Shown here: in pieces, positions 55,659 through 64,000 of the stretch | Position numbering within the stretch: the first letter of the stretch is position 1 | Layout of the letters: the number at the start of each line of letters is the position of its first letter | Assembly (NCBI RefSeq): GCF_017377715.1 | Contig: NZ_JAFVMF010000003.1 | Coordinates: 124,001 to 188,000 of the forward strand | Origin: Acetobacter sacchari | GTDB lineage: Bacteria; Pseudomonadota; Alphaproteobacteria; Acetobacterales; Acetobacteraceae | Length of the DNA stretch: 64,000 nucleotides | Direction of reading: 5' to 3' | Notes under the pieces: generated by a model | The model's database searches: none | The model's input: only the letters and a program-made list of their open reading frames with translations | Told to the model about the DNA's origin: nothing | Program-made: the position numbers and the translations under genes

Positions 55659-56219
55659 TCATTGCGGCGGAAGGGAAGCCGTTTCTTTCGCCCCGGAAGC
55701 CAGACACTCGGCGCATAACCCTTCAATCTCGATCGTCGAATGCTGGACATGAAAGCCTGCATTACGCGACGCGAGTGAGATCGCCCGTACGATTCCGCCG
55801 TCTTCCAGCTCCATGACGCGCGCGCAGGCTCGGCAGATCAGAAACTGAGTGGCGTGGGCGCAGTCCCCGTCATGGTCATGGGAATGATCAAGCACATGCA
55901 CGCACGGCACGAAGGAGGACAGGCGTTCGATCTTGTGCGCGAGCCCGTGCTCCAGAAGGAAGTCGAGCGCGCGATAGACTGTCGGCGGCGCGGCGCCTGC
56001 GTGACGGGCCTGCAACTGCTCGAGCAGATCGTAAGCGCGCAGCGGGTGCGACGATTCCAGCATCAGCCCCATTACCTGTCGCCGGAGCGCTGTCATCCGC
56101 ACGCCGCGCTTCACGCACAGAGAGTCCGCGCGGTCCAGCAGGGCCTCGGTGCGGGGGGAGAGCCGATCTCCTTCGGGAACGACGGAGGCTTCGGGCGTAG
56201 GGCGGGTGGCGGTCGGCAT
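55659..56219 (-). CDS. zur: Fur-family zinc uptake regulator
   Basis: A 186-residue Fur-family repressor. The winged-helix region has GVRMTALRRQVMGLMLESSHPLRAYDLL and APPTVYRALDFLLEHGLAHKIERL. The metal region is histidine-rich (HVLDHSHDHDGDCAHATQFLICRACARVMELED) with CxxC and a second CAEC for the structural zinc. It lies divergent from znuA with a palindrome between them, so Zur is more likely than Fur. Zinc-bound Zur would repress both sides. Confidence 0.9.
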   Translation of the reverse strand: MPTATRPTPEASVVPEGDRLSPRTEALLDRADSLCVKRGVRMTALRRQVMGLMLESSHPLRAYDLLEQLQARHAGAAPPTVYRALDFLLEHGLAHKIERLSSFVPCVHVLDHSHDHDGDCAHATQFLICRACARVMELEDGGIVRAISLASRNAGFHVQHSTIEIEGLCAECLASGAKETASLPPQ

Positions 56220-56287
56220 TGCTTACATATCGTAGGCCATGTAGCGGGCGCTGCCCATACCCGCACGTGGTCGCCGTAATTTCATAT

Positions 56288-56305
56288 TGATATATTATAA
56301 CATCA
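56288..56305. promoter_or_regulatory. Candidate Zur operator
   Basis: The 18-bp sequence TGATATATTATAACATCA is an imperfect palindrome; reversed it reads TGATGTTATAATATATCA, close to known Zur boxes that centre on TGTTATAATATAACA-like cores. It lies between zur and znuA, 20 bp upstream of the znuA ATG. Confidence 0.65.
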
Positions 56306-56324
56306 CGCCTACACCCGCCCGACC

Positions 56325-57287
56325 ATGCGCCTTTTTCCTCTCTCCGATCAGCGGGACTTACTTGCGCCCGACGCAGTGCGACGGCTGACCCGGCGCCGCG
56401 TGTTCGCTGTATGCGCCGGGGCTGGCGTCGCTACGTATGCCGGTTGCGTTGAAGAAGTTTCTGCGATGACGCCTGTGCGTGCGCTCACGGCGGAAGCCGT
56501 CTGGCGCGACATAGCGGTGCAGATCGGCGGCGACGCCGTGGCGGTCGACTGCGTCATGACAGCGCCTGAGCTTGACCCGCATCTGTTTGAACCGACTCCC
56601 GCAACAGCGCGGGCCGTCGCGGCCGCGGCCGTGCTGATCGCCAACGGCGGCGGATACGACGCCTGGATGGATCGCCTCGTCGATGCAGGGAAGAACTCAG
56701 GCGCGCGCTATATTCGTATCTCCGACGTCATTGGCTGGCGCGAACCTGACAATACGCATTTCTGGTACGACCCCGTCATTGTGCGACAGGCGGCGGCGGC
56801 GATCGCCTCGGCCTTCTCGGGGTATGCGGGATACGCCGCGCCAGCCATCGCCGCCCGTAAGGAAGCGCTGTTGCGCGATATCGATGCTATCGTCGCGCGC
56901 GTTCGCGCGCTGCGTGCAAAATTCTCCGGTGCGCGCGTCGCTGCGACAGAGCCATTTCTCGACCGTCTGCTCGGCGCACTCGGGCTTGATGAAGCGCACG
57001 CAGAGTTTCAGCGATCGGTCATGAACGACGTCGAGCCGGGTCCGGCCGACGTGGCGGCGTTCGAGAGCGATCTGCGAAATGGGCGTCTGCGCATGTTGGT
57101 CTACAATGCGCAAACAGTGACTCCGGCCACCACACGCTTGCTGTCGTTGGCCGGTGCCGCGCGGATTCCGACAATATCGGTGACGGAGACGCTGCCGCCG
57201 AAACTGCGCTGGCAGGATTGGATGAGCGGCATACTTGATCAGATCGAGCAGGCCCTGAGTTCCAACGTCAATCGGAGGCCTGCATGA
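56325..57287 (+). CDS. znuA: Zinc ABC transporter substrate-binding protein
   Basis: A 320-residue cluster A-I solute-binding protein. Metal-ligand segments DPHLFEPTPATARAV and NTHFWYDPVIV carry the histidines. The N terminus has basic residues LTRRRVFAVCAGAGVATYAGC, which may be a lipoprotein or Tat-type signal; the true start could be internal. It lacks the long His-rich loop of E. coli ZnuA. Its stop overlaps the ATPase start as ATGA. Divergence from zur supports zinc over manganese. Confidence 0.85.
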   Translation: MRLFPLSDQRDLLAPDAVRRLTRRRVFAVCAGAGVATYAGCVEEVSAMTPVRALTAEAVWRDIAVQIGGDAVAVDCVMTAPELDPHLFEPTPATARAVAAAAVLIANGGGYDAWMDRLVDAGKNSGARYIRISDVIGWREPDNTHFWYDPVIVRQAAAAIASAFSGYAGYAAPAIAARKEALLRDIDAIVARVRALRAKFSGARVAATEPFLDRLLGALGLDEAHAEFQRSVMNDVEPGPADVAAFESDLRNGRLRMLVYNAQTVTPATTRLLSLAGAARIPTISVTETLPPKLRWQDWMSGILDQIEQALSSNVNRRPA

Positions 57288-58123
57288 GCTTGAACGCCGA
57301 TGGCGTGACCGGAACAATGACGTTGGCGCGCCCCGTCGTGACTGATGGCGTCGCCCATCCACCTGCTGCGGTTTCCTGTCAGGCTCTCTCCATTGGTCAT
57401 GGGGAGCGCGTCGTTCTGCAAGCCGCCAGTTTTTCCATTCCGGCGGGCAGCTTCGTCGGTCTTCTCGGTCCGAACGGCGCAGGAAAGACGACCTTCCTGC
57501 GCGCTTTGCTCGGGCTGACGCCGGTGCGAAGTGGGGAGTTGCATGTTTTCGGCGCGTCGCCGGTCTGCGGCGACAGTAACGTCGGATACATGCCCCAGAG
57601 CCGCACGCCGATCCGCGTTAGTCTGACCGGGCGCGATATGCTGGCGTCCTCCTTGCACGGCGAGAGATGGGGGTTGCCACTAGCGCGCGCCGAAGGCGCC
57701 AGGCGGATCGACGAGGCTCTTCATGCGGCGGATGCGCAGGATTTGGCCGAACGCCGGATCGACGCTCTTTCAGGTGGTGAGTTGCAGAGACTTCGCCTTG
57801 CGCAGGCGCTTCTGAGCGCACCGCGACTGCTGCTGCTCGACGAACCGCTGGCGAGTTTCGATCCGGTGCGCATGCGCGAGGCCGCGCTGCAGATCCGTGA
57901 AGTTGCGCGCCGCGCGGGAGCCACGGTGATCTGTTCCGCGCACGATATCGATCCGTTACTCGGCGTCATGGATTCCGTGCTTTATATCGCGCGGGGCAGA
58001 GCGAGGCTGGGCTCGGTGGACGAAGTGATCACCAGCTCCGCGCTGTCTGACCTGTATGGCGCTCCGGTTGAAGTGTATCGGTCTCCCCGGGGGCGAGTTT
58101 TCGTCAGCGCCGACGTCGCATGA
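57284..58123 (+). CDS. znuC: Zinc ABC transporter ATP-binding protein
   Basis: A 279-residue ATPase with Walker A GPNGAGKTT near residue 65, the signature LSGGELQRLRLAQALL, and Walker B LLLLDEPLASFDPVRM. A 35-residue N-terminal extension is present before the first strand, so the start may be a little downstream. It energises zinc import with ZnuA and ZnuB. The ATG overlaps the znuA stop by four bases. Confidence 0.9.
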   Translation: MSLNADGVTGTMTLARPVVTDGVAHPPAAVSCQALSIGHGERVVLQAASFSIPAGSFVGLLGPNGAGKTTFLRALLGLTPVRSGELHVFGASPVCGDSNVGYMPQSRTPIRVSLTGRDMLASSLHGERWGLPLARAEGARRIDEALHAADAQDLAERRIDALSGGELQRLRLAQALLSAPRLLLLDEPLASFDPVRMREAALQIREVARRAGATVICSAHDIDPLLGVMDSVLYIARGRARLGSVDEVITSSALSDLYGAPVEVYRSPRGRVFVSADVA

Positions 58124-58200
58124 GAGAGGCTTGCGCCGAACGCCTGCGCGCGTAGTCTCCGCGCTGCCTGTCCATATCCCTGTCGCTGCTGGTTCCGTCG

Positions 58201-59022
58201 ATGCTCGAATATGATTTCATGCGCATGGCCTTCGCCGCGTCCGGGTGCGTGGCCGTACTGGCGGGGCCTGTAGGTTGGTTCCTTGCATTGCGCGGGCAGA
58301 GTTTTGCGGGACATGCGTTGTCGCATATCGGCTTCGCGGGCGCAGTTGGCGCGGCGTTGCTTGGTTGGCCGCCGCTCGCGGGGTTACTGGTGGTGGCGGT
58401 GGCGTCCGGCGCGGGCATGGGCGCGCTGGGGGACCGCGCCACAGGGCGGGACGTTGCGATCGGCATGATCCTCTCGCTCGCCATGGGGTGTGGCGCGCTG
58501 TTCCTGCACCTGCTCACCCACTCCGCCATGACGGCGACGGCTCTGCTGTTCGGCAACGTTCTTGGCGTCACGCACGGAACGCTCGCATCGCTGGCGGTGA
58601 TCACGGCGTTTTCGCTGGCGATGCTGGCTTTTCTCTCGCGTCCTTTGCTGTTCGCAAGCCTTCAGCCTGAACTGGCGGAGGCGCGGGGCGTCAGGATGCC
58701 CCTTCTTTCGGTTCTGTTCCTGATGCTGGTCGGCGCCGCAACGGCCGGCTGCGCGCAAGTGACGGGCGTTTTGCTGGTCTTCACGCTTATGGTCGGCCCG
58801 GGGGCGACGATCCTGCGGGTCGGGCTGTCGCCTGCGCTCGCGCTGCCGGCCGCAGCGGTTTTGGCGCTGGCGGAGGCGTGGGGCGGTCTGGCGTTGTCAT
58901 GGTGGAGCAACGCTCCGGCGTCGTTCTGGATAGCGGTTTTGAGCGTCGTCTGTTTTCTTGTCTCAGGTATTCCAGCGCAGTCTTTGCGGTTCAGGCGTGA
59001 GGGGGACGCGGGTTCCTGCTGA
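58201..59022 (+). CDS. znuB: Zinc ABC transporter permease
   Basis: A 273-residue integral membrane protein of the ABC-3 family with seven to eight hydrophobic segments. Conserved GHALSHIGFAGAVGAALLG near residue 45 and the late segment VTGVLLVFTLMVGPGATILRVG are typical of ZnuB. It starts 78 bp after the ATPase stop, with no sign of a separate promoter. It completes the znu operon. Confidence 0.9.
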   Translation: MLEYDFMRMAFAASGCVAVLAGPVGWFLALRGQSFAGHALSHIGFAGAVGAALLGWPPLAGLLVVAVASGAGMGALGDRATGRDVAIGMILSLAMGCGALFLHLLTHSAMTATALLFGNVLGVTHGTLASLAVITAFSLAMLAFLSRPLLFASLQPELAEARGVRMPLLSVLFLMLVGAATAGCAQVTGVLLVFTLMVGPGATILRVGLSPALALPAAAVLALAEAWGGLALSWWSNAPASFWIAVLSVVCFLVSGIPAQSLRFRREGDAGSC

Positions 59023-59226
59023 TCGCGGGATTGGTGACAAGCAGGGAATGTCACCGACCAGGTGGGATGGCGCAGGTGTTGAAGTGCTCCCCCTTCAACG
59101 AACGGCGTCTGATTTTACAAGGCTTTTTGCTTCTTTTTCTTCAGCATAAAGAAGACGCAAATGGCCCCCGGAGCGCTTCGAAAATAATGAACGCGCCCCT
59201 GCGATATGTCGCTCTGTCTGTAGGTT

Positions 59227-59685
59227 CTATCGCCCGATCAGATTGGACCACGGATGGCTGGCGGTTCGCGTCATGACGATATGGGCCCTGCACGTCGGCG
59301 TCCCGAATACGCCCGCGATGGCATCGCCGTCCGGGCGCCCTTCGAACACCATGGGCAAGGGGCGGCGACTGGCGTCGGTGAGCCTGAGCTGCGCGTGGAA
59401 ACGCTTGTGGTCCGCGTCCGGATGGCCGCGCAGGGTCAGGGCCCCGGTGCCGGGGGAGAAGACCAGACGGTCTGACTGGATCTGCAGGACGGAGTCCGTC
59501 TGATCGGGGCAAGCGCCCCGGTCTGTAACCAGGCGGCCAGTCCAGTTTCCGTAGGGATCGTCCTGGGCTGACTGCGCCGCGAGAGCTGGCGCCGCGAGAA
59601 GCGGGAGCAGGGCGACAAGAGCGCCAGCGCCGCCGAGCCTGCTGGCTCCGACTGCGCAAGATCTCGGAAAAATGCGCCGTAACAT
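59227..59685 (-). CDS. Exported protein of unknown function
   Basis: A 152-residue protein with a signal peptide ([19 protein letters not shown]). The mature part is about 115 residues, all-beta in appearance, with two cysteines (GACPDQTD and PTCRAHI) that may form a disulfide. It begins [24 protein letters not shown] and reads through [16 protein letters not shown] do not recognise the family. It is convergent to the znu operon and divergent from guaA. Confidence 0.68.
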   Translation of the reverse strand: MLRRIFPRSCAVGASRLGGAGALVALLPLLAAPALAAQSAQDDPYGNWTGRLVTDRGACPDQTDSVLQIQSDRLVFSPGTGALTLRGHPDADHKRFHAQLRLTDASRRPLPMVFEGRPDGDAIAGVFGTPTCRAHIVMTRTASHPWSNLIGR

Positions 59686-59902
59686 GATCTCGGCCTCCGG
59701 TTCGTTAGCGGCGGCGGAGCCTTCTGCTGGGCGTCCGCTTCGCCCGGCGCACCTCCCATGCGGTGAAAGAGGTGCGAAAAGGATGGAAACTGGTGACGCT
59801 GGGCCGCCATCGTCCTATACCGCGCCGATAACCCGCCGCAACACCTCCGCCGCCATGCCATCGTATCACCACGACGGAGGCGGCGACAGCAAGGACCTGC
59901 CG

Positions 59903-61501
59903 ATGACCGGACCCGCTCAGGACACGCCACTGCCGCTCGACGCCTCGCTGCATTCGGACCGGATACTGATTCTGGATTTCGGGTCGCAGGTGACGCAGTT
60001 GATCGCCCGTCGTGTGCGTGAGAGCGGCGTTTATTGCGAGATTTGGCCGTTCACGGCGGACGCCGAGCGCATCCGCTCTTTCGCGCCGCGCGGCGTCATC
60101 CTGTCCGGCGGTCCCGCCAGCGTTCATGACGCGGGAGCTCCCGTCGTTCCGGACGTCGTCTTCACTCTCAACGTCCCGGCTCTGGGCATCTGCTACGGTC
60201 AGCAGGCGATGTGCAACCAGCTTGGCGGCAAGGTGGAGGGATCGGACCACCGGGAGTTCGGTCGGGCGTTCGTAGACATCACCGAGGATTGCGCGCTGTT
60301 CCGTGGCGTGTGGGCGCGCGGCGGGCGTGAACAGGTGTGGATGAGCCATGGTGACCGTGTGACGCAGATCCCTCCGGGGTTCCGCGCCGTCGCGACGTCC
60401 GAAGGCGCGCCGTTCGCGGTGATCGCCGACGAGGGGCGCAGGCTTTATGGCGTGCAGTTCCACCCGGAGGTGGTGCATACGCCGCACGGCGCCGCGCTGC
60501 TGCGCAACTTCACGCACCATGTCGCCGGCTGCACCGGGTCGTGGACGATGGCGGGTTTCCGTGACGTCGAGATCGAGAAGATCCGCAAGCAGGTTGGCGA
60601 CAAACGGGTGATTTGCGGCCTTTCGGGCGGCGTCGACTCATCTGTCGCAGCAGTGCTGATTCACGAGGCTATCGGCGACCAGTTGACCTGCATTTTCGTC
60701 GATCACGGGATGCTGCGTCTGGGTGAGGCGGAGGAGGTGGTCAACACGTTCCGCGGTCGCTTCAACATCAAGCTGGTGCATCGCGACGCGTCCGAACTGT
60801 TCCTGTCGGAGCTTGAAGGCGTGACCGACCCGGAGATCAAGCGCAAGACGATCGGGCGGTTGTTCGTCGAGGTGTTCGAAGAGGAAGCGGCGAAGATCGG
60901 CGGCGCCGATTTCCTCGCGCAGGGCACGCTATATCCGGATGTGATCGAGAGCGTCAGCTTCACCGGCGGCCCTTCGGTCACCATCAAGTCTCATCACAAC
61001 GTCGGCGGTCTGCCGGAGCGTATGAACATGGGGCTGGTGGAGCCCCTGCGTGAGCTGTTCAAGGATGAGGTCCGCGCCCTCGGGCGCGAACTGGGCATTC
61101 CAGAGGTCATCGTGGGCCGCCATCCCTTCCCCGGGCCGGGGCTTGCGATCCGCATCCCGACGGACGCCATCACGCGTGAGAAGCTCGATCTCCTGCGTCG
61201 CGTCGACGCGATCTATCTGGAAGAAATCCGGAACGCGGGCCTTTATGACGCGATCTGGCAGGCGTTCGCGGTTCTGCTGCCGGTGAAGACGGTCGGCGTG
61301 ATGGGAGACGGCCGCACATATGATCAGGCCTGCGCGCTGCGCGCCGTGACCAGCACGGACGGCATGACGGCGGAAGTTTATCCGTTCGATATGGGATTCC
61401 TGAATCGTGTGGCGAGCCGCATCGTCAACGAGGTGCGCGGGGTTAACCGGGTGACCTATGACATTACGTCAAAGCCGCCCGGCACGATCGAGTGGGAGTG
61501 A
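59903..61501 (+). CDS. guaA: GMP synthase (glutamine-hydrolysing)
   Basis: A 532-residue enzyme that aminates XMP to GMP. The N-terminal class I amidotransferase has the nucleophile Cys in [16 protein letters not shown] and the His-Glu pair in [10 protein letters not shown]. The ATP pyrophosphatase domain carries the PP-loop [14 protein letters not shown], and the dimerisation domain ends [11 protein letters not shown]. The ATG at 59903 was chosen since it gives the usual N terminus; the frame is open 77 codons further without protein-like sequence. The end of guaA is a known landing site for integrative elements. Confidence 0.96.
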   Translation: MTGPAQDTPLPLDASLHSDRILILDFGSQVTQLIARRVRESGVYCEIWPFTADAERIRSFAPRGVILSGGPASVHDAGAPVVPDVVFTLNVPALGICYGQQAMCNQLGGKVEGSDHREFGRAFVDITEDCALFRGVWARGGREQVWMSHGDRVTQIPPGFRAVATSEGAPFAVIADEGRRLYGVQFHPEVVHTPHGAALLRNFTHHVAGCTGSWTMAGFRDVEIEKIRKQVGDKRVICGLSGGVDSSVAAVLIHEAIGDQLTCIFVDHGMLRLGEAEEVVNTFRGRFNIKLVHRDASELFLSELEGVTDPEIKRKTIGRLFVEVFEEEAAKIGGADFLAQGTLYPDVIESVSFTGGPSVTIKSHHNVGGLPERMNMGLVEPLRELFKDEVRALGRELGIPEVIVGRHPFPGPGLAIRIPTDAITREKLDLLRRVDAIYLEEIRNAGLYDAIWQAFAVLLPVKTVGVMGDGRTYDQACALRAVTSTDGMTAEVYPFDMGFLNRVASRIVNEVRGVNRVTYDITSKPPGTIEWE

Positions 61502-61613
61502 TCTAAGGTCGTTTCAGACCATCTCGCGCCGTGCCAAGAATCGCCTGAACCTTCTGACTAACAAGGACTTTTCTTCCTACCCCGTATCACTGCATGTCAC
61601 TCCAGCCCGGCCA

Positions 61614-61691
61614 CTTTGTTGGTAGCGATGTTGGTATGGCGCAGAATGGTCAAGAAACGGGCTTTCGCTACCAACACACCCTTTGTTGGTA
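61614..61691. repeat. Cluster of TGTTGGTA repeats upstream of the integrase
   Basis: TGTTGGTA occurs directly at 61617-61624, 61629-61636 and 61684-61691 and inverted at 61669-61676. The first and last are part of an 11-bp direct repeat CTTTGTTGGTA (61614-61624, 61681-61691). TGTTGGTAGCG at 61617-61627 forms an 11-bp inverted repeat with 61666-61676. They may be integrase or regulator binding sites. Confidence 0.7.
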
Positions 61692-61720
61692 TCCGTTCGT
61701 CCCCGACCGGATGCGGATTT

Positions 61721-63070
61721 ATGGGCGATCTCACTGATAAAGAACTGAAAAATCTCAAGCCAAAGGCCAAGCTCTACAAGGTGACGGACCGCGACGGGAT
61801 GCACGCCGCTGTCACGCCGAGCGGGGTCATTTCATTCCGGTATCAGTATCGGGTAAACGGGCGGCAGGAGATCTTGACCATCGGCCGCTATAGCGCCGAG
61901 GCGGCGCGCACGCTGACTCGGGCGCCCGACGCGTTGGAATATGGAATGGATGTGTCGCTTGCGGAAGCGAGGACGCTTTTGACGCGCGCGAGGCGTCAGG
62001 TTGAGCGGGGTGAGTCGCCGTCGAAAGCCAAGGTGGAGAAGCGCACTGCGTCAGCCGAAGCGTTCACCTTCGGCGGTTGGGCGGAAGCGTATTTCAAGCA
62101 CAAGGCCGATCCCAGGTCGGGGGCAGAAAGGCTGGCCGACAGCACGCTAGCGATGCGCCGCTCTGTCTATGATCGCGCCATCGCGGGAAACTTGTCGAAG
62201 CTCAAGCTGGGGGAGGTAACCCCACAGCGTCTCAAGCGCCTCTGTGACGAGGTCAAAGAGAAACGCGGGCCGGCCGTCGCCGTGCATGTCCGCGAGGTCG
62301 TGTTGCTGGTGTTCCGCCACGCCCAGGCATGTGGGCTGGATGTGAGCAATCCAGCCGAGTCGATACGCACCAGCGCTATCGCCACGTTCGAGCCGCGCGA
62401 GCGCGCCTTATCGCCGTCAGAAGTTCGCGCCGTCCTGACGGCTTTGGATCACGTGGCGGCGGCGCCAACGCTGCGCTCAGCGGTGAAGTTTGTTCTGCTT
62501 ACTGGAGTTCGCAAGTCGGAGTTCATTGACGCCACATGGAAGGAAATCGACTTCGCCGCCGCGCGCTGGACGATTCCGGCCGAGCGTATGAAGGCTGGCA
62601 AGATGCATGTTGTCCCGCTGAGTGATCAGGCGCTCGACATTCTTACGGCGTTCCGGACCATGTTCGGCGTCAGCCGATACCTGCATCCTGGCCGGTACGA
62701 CGGCGATACGCCCATAAGCAACGCCACGCTCAATCGCGTGATCGATGCGGCCGTGGAGCGTATCCGCAAGGATGACCCGGACTTTGAAAGCCTTGGCGTT
62801 CACGACCTGCGCCGCACCTTTTCGACAGGCCTAAACCGAGCCAAGTTCGATGAACGCTGGATCGAGATGAGTATGGCTCACGCGCCGCGGAACCGGATCG
62901 CAGCTGTCTATAACGTGAACCGCTACTTGGCAGAGCGCAAAATCATGCTTCAATGCTGGGCTGATATGCTCGATGCCTGGGTGAAGGGCGAGTCTGCCAA
63001 AGAGCTGATCGCCGACGCGAAGCAGCGCGCCGCCGAGATCCACGACGACGAGTTGGACGACGATCTCTGA
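61721..63070 (+). CDS. Tyrosine recombinase/integrase of an integrative element
   Basis: About 449 residues. The N-terminal DUF4102-like arm-binding domain is followed by a SAM-like core-binding domain from about 140 and the catalytic domain. Catalytic residues are seen in LLTGVRKSEF (Arg), HDLRRTFSTGL (His-x-x-Arg), MAHAPRNRIAAVYNVNRY (His and the Tyr nucleophile). The ATG at 61721 gives the normal start. It is 219 bp after guaA, pointing the same way, and the AlpA-like gene faces it. The element presumably extends beyond the window. Confidence 0.9.
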   Translation: MGDLTDKELKNLKPKAKLYKVTDRDGMHAAVTPSGVISFRYQYRVNGRQEILTIGRYSAEAARTLTRAPDALEYGMDVSLAEARTLLTRARRQVERGESPSKAKVEKRTASAEAFTFGGWAEAYFKHKADPRSGAERLADSTLAMRRSVYDRAIAGNLSKLKLGEVTPQRLKRLCDEVKEKRGPAVAVHVREVVLLVFRHAQACGLDVSNPAESIRTSAIATFEPRERALSPSEVRAVLTALDHVAAAPTLRSAVKFVLLTGVRKSEFIDATWKEIDFAAARWTIPAERMKAGKMHVVPLSDQALDILTAFRTMFGVSRYLHPGRYDGDTPISNATLNRVIDAAVERIRKDDPDFESLGVHDLRRTFSTGLNRAKFDERWIEMSMAHAPRNRIAAVYNVNRYLAERKIMLQCWADMLDAWVKGESAKELIADAKQRAAEIHDDELDDDL

Positions 63071-63071
63071 A

Positions 63072-63308
63072 CTACGCGTGGCTTGCGCGCCTTCTCTCCG
63101 TCAACGCCTCTGGCGGCCGCCAGCCGGCGGGGTTAGCGATCCAACAATCGATATCGGATTCGTGCCAACCGGATCCGTTCATGCTGATCTTCAGCTGGGC
63201 TGGGAAGGTGCCCTCGGCGATCTTGCGGTAGATAGTGGAGCGGCTGAGTCCGGTGCGGGCGAGAACGGTCTTCAGACGAACGATACGGCTTGCGACGAGC
63301 ATGGTCAT
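63072..63308 (-). CDS. AlpA-like helix-turn-helix regulator/excisionase
   Basis: A 78-residue protein with an AlpA/MerR-like winged helix: RLKTVLARTGLSRSTIYRKIAEGTFPAQLKI, then SGWHESDIDCWIANPAGWRPP. An ideal AGGAGG stands four bases before the ATG. Such proteins control integrase expression or act in excision. It is convergent with the integrase and its stop is two bases from that of the integrase gene, as in many integrative elements. Confidence 0.85.
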   Translation of the reverse strand: MTMLVASRIVRLKTVLARTGLSRSTIYRKIAEGTFPAQLKISMNGSGWHESDIDCWIANPAGWRPPEALTERRRASHA

Positions 63309-63666
63309 GCTGCCTCCTGCTGGATGCTTTTGACATTGCAGGGACCAGACAGGTCGATGATTCGTTGTTGTGCAACAGATATTTGATGGTCGTAGTAGTG
63401 GAGCGTGGAGGGGGTAAAAAATGCCGGGGTCGGTGCCGTAGCTTAACGTGAATTCTGGACCAAGACTGCGATCCGACTAGCTATCGACACCGAAGTCTTG
63501 CCGGCGGTCTCCGACCATAGCATCGACAGCGGGGCGGGTTTGAGTCGCTCGGCAATCGCGCGTCGCCGCGTGGACTGCAGCCGGACATGTTGCCCGCCTG
63601 ATACTGGCGCTGGTAGGCTTGGCCAAGTCCGGGCCCGCGGTCGGCGCAGCGGCCGGAAGGTGCGAT
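63309..63666. other. Intergenic region before the tRNA-like sequence
   Basis: A 358-bp region with no protein I can support. A minus-strand open frame at 63443-63697 covers it partly but overlaps the tRNA-like sequence and shows no family motif. It includes the promoter of the AlpA-like gene. Confidence 0.35.
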
Positions 63667-63742
63667 GCATGCGTAGCTCAGCTGGATAGAGCGCCACCTT
63701 CGAAGTGGAGGCTATACGTTCAAATCGTGTCGCTCGGTCCCA
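63667..63742 (+). tRNA. Degenerate tRNA-Arg(UCG)-like sequence
   Basis: D arm GCTC-AGCTGGATA-GAGC, anticodon stem CCAC/GTGG with loop CTTCGAA (anticodon TCG, Arg), and T arm ATACG-TTCAAAT-CGTGT are all readable. The acceptor arm is poor: only about four of seven pairs between GCATGCG and CGCTCGG can form. TTCAAAT departs from the usual TTCGAAT. A functional tRNA is therefore uncertain; it may be a pseudo-tRNA or a tRNA end rebuilt by integration. Confidence 0.5.
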
Positions 63743-64000
63743 TTTCCTCCAAGGAAAGCAGAGCGATAATAACGGTCCTTCGGGGTCGTTTTTGCTTAGA
63801 GGGCCAAAATTCCGCGCCGCTCTAAGCAGAATCCATTCAGTTGGATGAAAGTCGCGTGCGGACGCGACCTTCCTCGTTGGTCGCGTAGCCGTCGTTTAAA
63901 GCTCGAAGAGGAAGTTCAGTCGTGCCCGTGCGACAGCAACTACCTGCCGGCCACCAACGCCTACGCCAGGTATCGGTCTGCTGCAGGGCCCGCGACCCTC
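63743..64000. other. Sequence at the window end
   Basis: Apart from the terminator hairpin at 63771-63793, nothing recognisable was seen in the last 258 bp. Confidence 0.35.
63771..63793 (+). terminator. Rho-independent terminator
   Basis: AACGGTCC at 63771-63778 pairs with GGGTCGTT at 63783-63790 (two G-T pairs) around a TTCG tetraloop, followed by TTT. It ends any transcript through the tRNA-like sequence 29 bases upstream. Confidence 0.75.

Noticed and set aside
59672-59902. A 77-codon upstream extension of guaA
   Set aside because: GMP synthase N termini begin at the later ATG; the extension is not protein-like and overlaps the divergent gene's start region.
63443-63697. An 84-codon minus-strand frame next to the AlpA-like gene
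   Set aside because: It overlaps the tRNA-like sequence and has no motif or ribosome-binding site.

Overview
The window looks like chromosomal DNA of an alphaproteobacterium, most probably an acetic acid bacterium (Acetobacteraceae). The reasons are high GC in the housekeeping genes, an alphaproteobacterial-type GyrA, SecB next to a Tim44-like protein, a membrane-anchored sorbosone/glucose dehydrogenase-like protein, and IS5-type relics of the kind common in this family. The genus cannot be fixed from sequence alone.

Layout. 0-2.7 kb: a GlxA-type regulator and the RNA helicase rhlE. 2.9-8.3 kb: a lower-GC, probably acquired catabolic block on the minus strand, comprising an AraC regulator, a PhzF-like enzyme, a complete polar amino acid ABC importer and a NylB/class C serine hydrolase. 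8.5-21 kb: mainly housekeeping genes (peptidyl-prolyl isomerase, coaD overlapping gyrA, a glutathione transferase, ispE, a TPR protein, a UDG-like protein, a lytic transglycosylase), interrupted by a very AT-rich 350-bp spacer behind gyrA. 22.06-22.34 kb: a tRNA-Lys(UUU) gene whose anticodon is split by a compact 210-nt group I intron. 22.4-28.9 kb: a decayed region with two IS5-type relics, an IS6-type relic, a large RTX-like secreted protein and a short-chain dehydrogenase.

28.9-38.7 kb: a HisD-like dehydrogenase coupled to an APH-fold kinase, a flavin oxidoreductase, a three-heme cytochrome c peroxidase, an orphan DNA methyltransferase, a Tim44-like protein, a histidine phosphatase, secB and a lipoprotein. 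39.1-51.1 kb: an N-acetylglucosamine/chitooligosaccharide locus: ROK kinase, ROK repressor, TonB receptor, sugar permease, nagB, cutC, a GH20 hexosaminidase, then a PQQ-type sugar dehydrogenase. The receptor, periplasmic hexosaminidase, permease, kinase and deaminase form an uptake route, but no nagA deacetylase is in the window. 51.3-53.8 kb: a tightly overlapped type VI secretion effector module (Eag/DcrB-like chaperone, PAAR-lipase effector, exported ankyrin protein as likely immunity, second DcrB-like protein). 53.9-59 kb: asparaginase with a coupled unknown gene, then zur divergent from a znuA-znuC-znuB zinc importer with a candidate Zur box between them. 59.2-64 kb: guaA followed directly by a tyrosine integrase and an AlpA-like regulator, the edge of an integrated element, then a degenerate tRNA-Arg-like sequence and a terminator hairpin.

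The strongest single observation is the intron-split tRNA-Lys gene. The type VI effector module, the HisD-like enzyme with altered metal ligands and the nag locus without nagA are also worth following.
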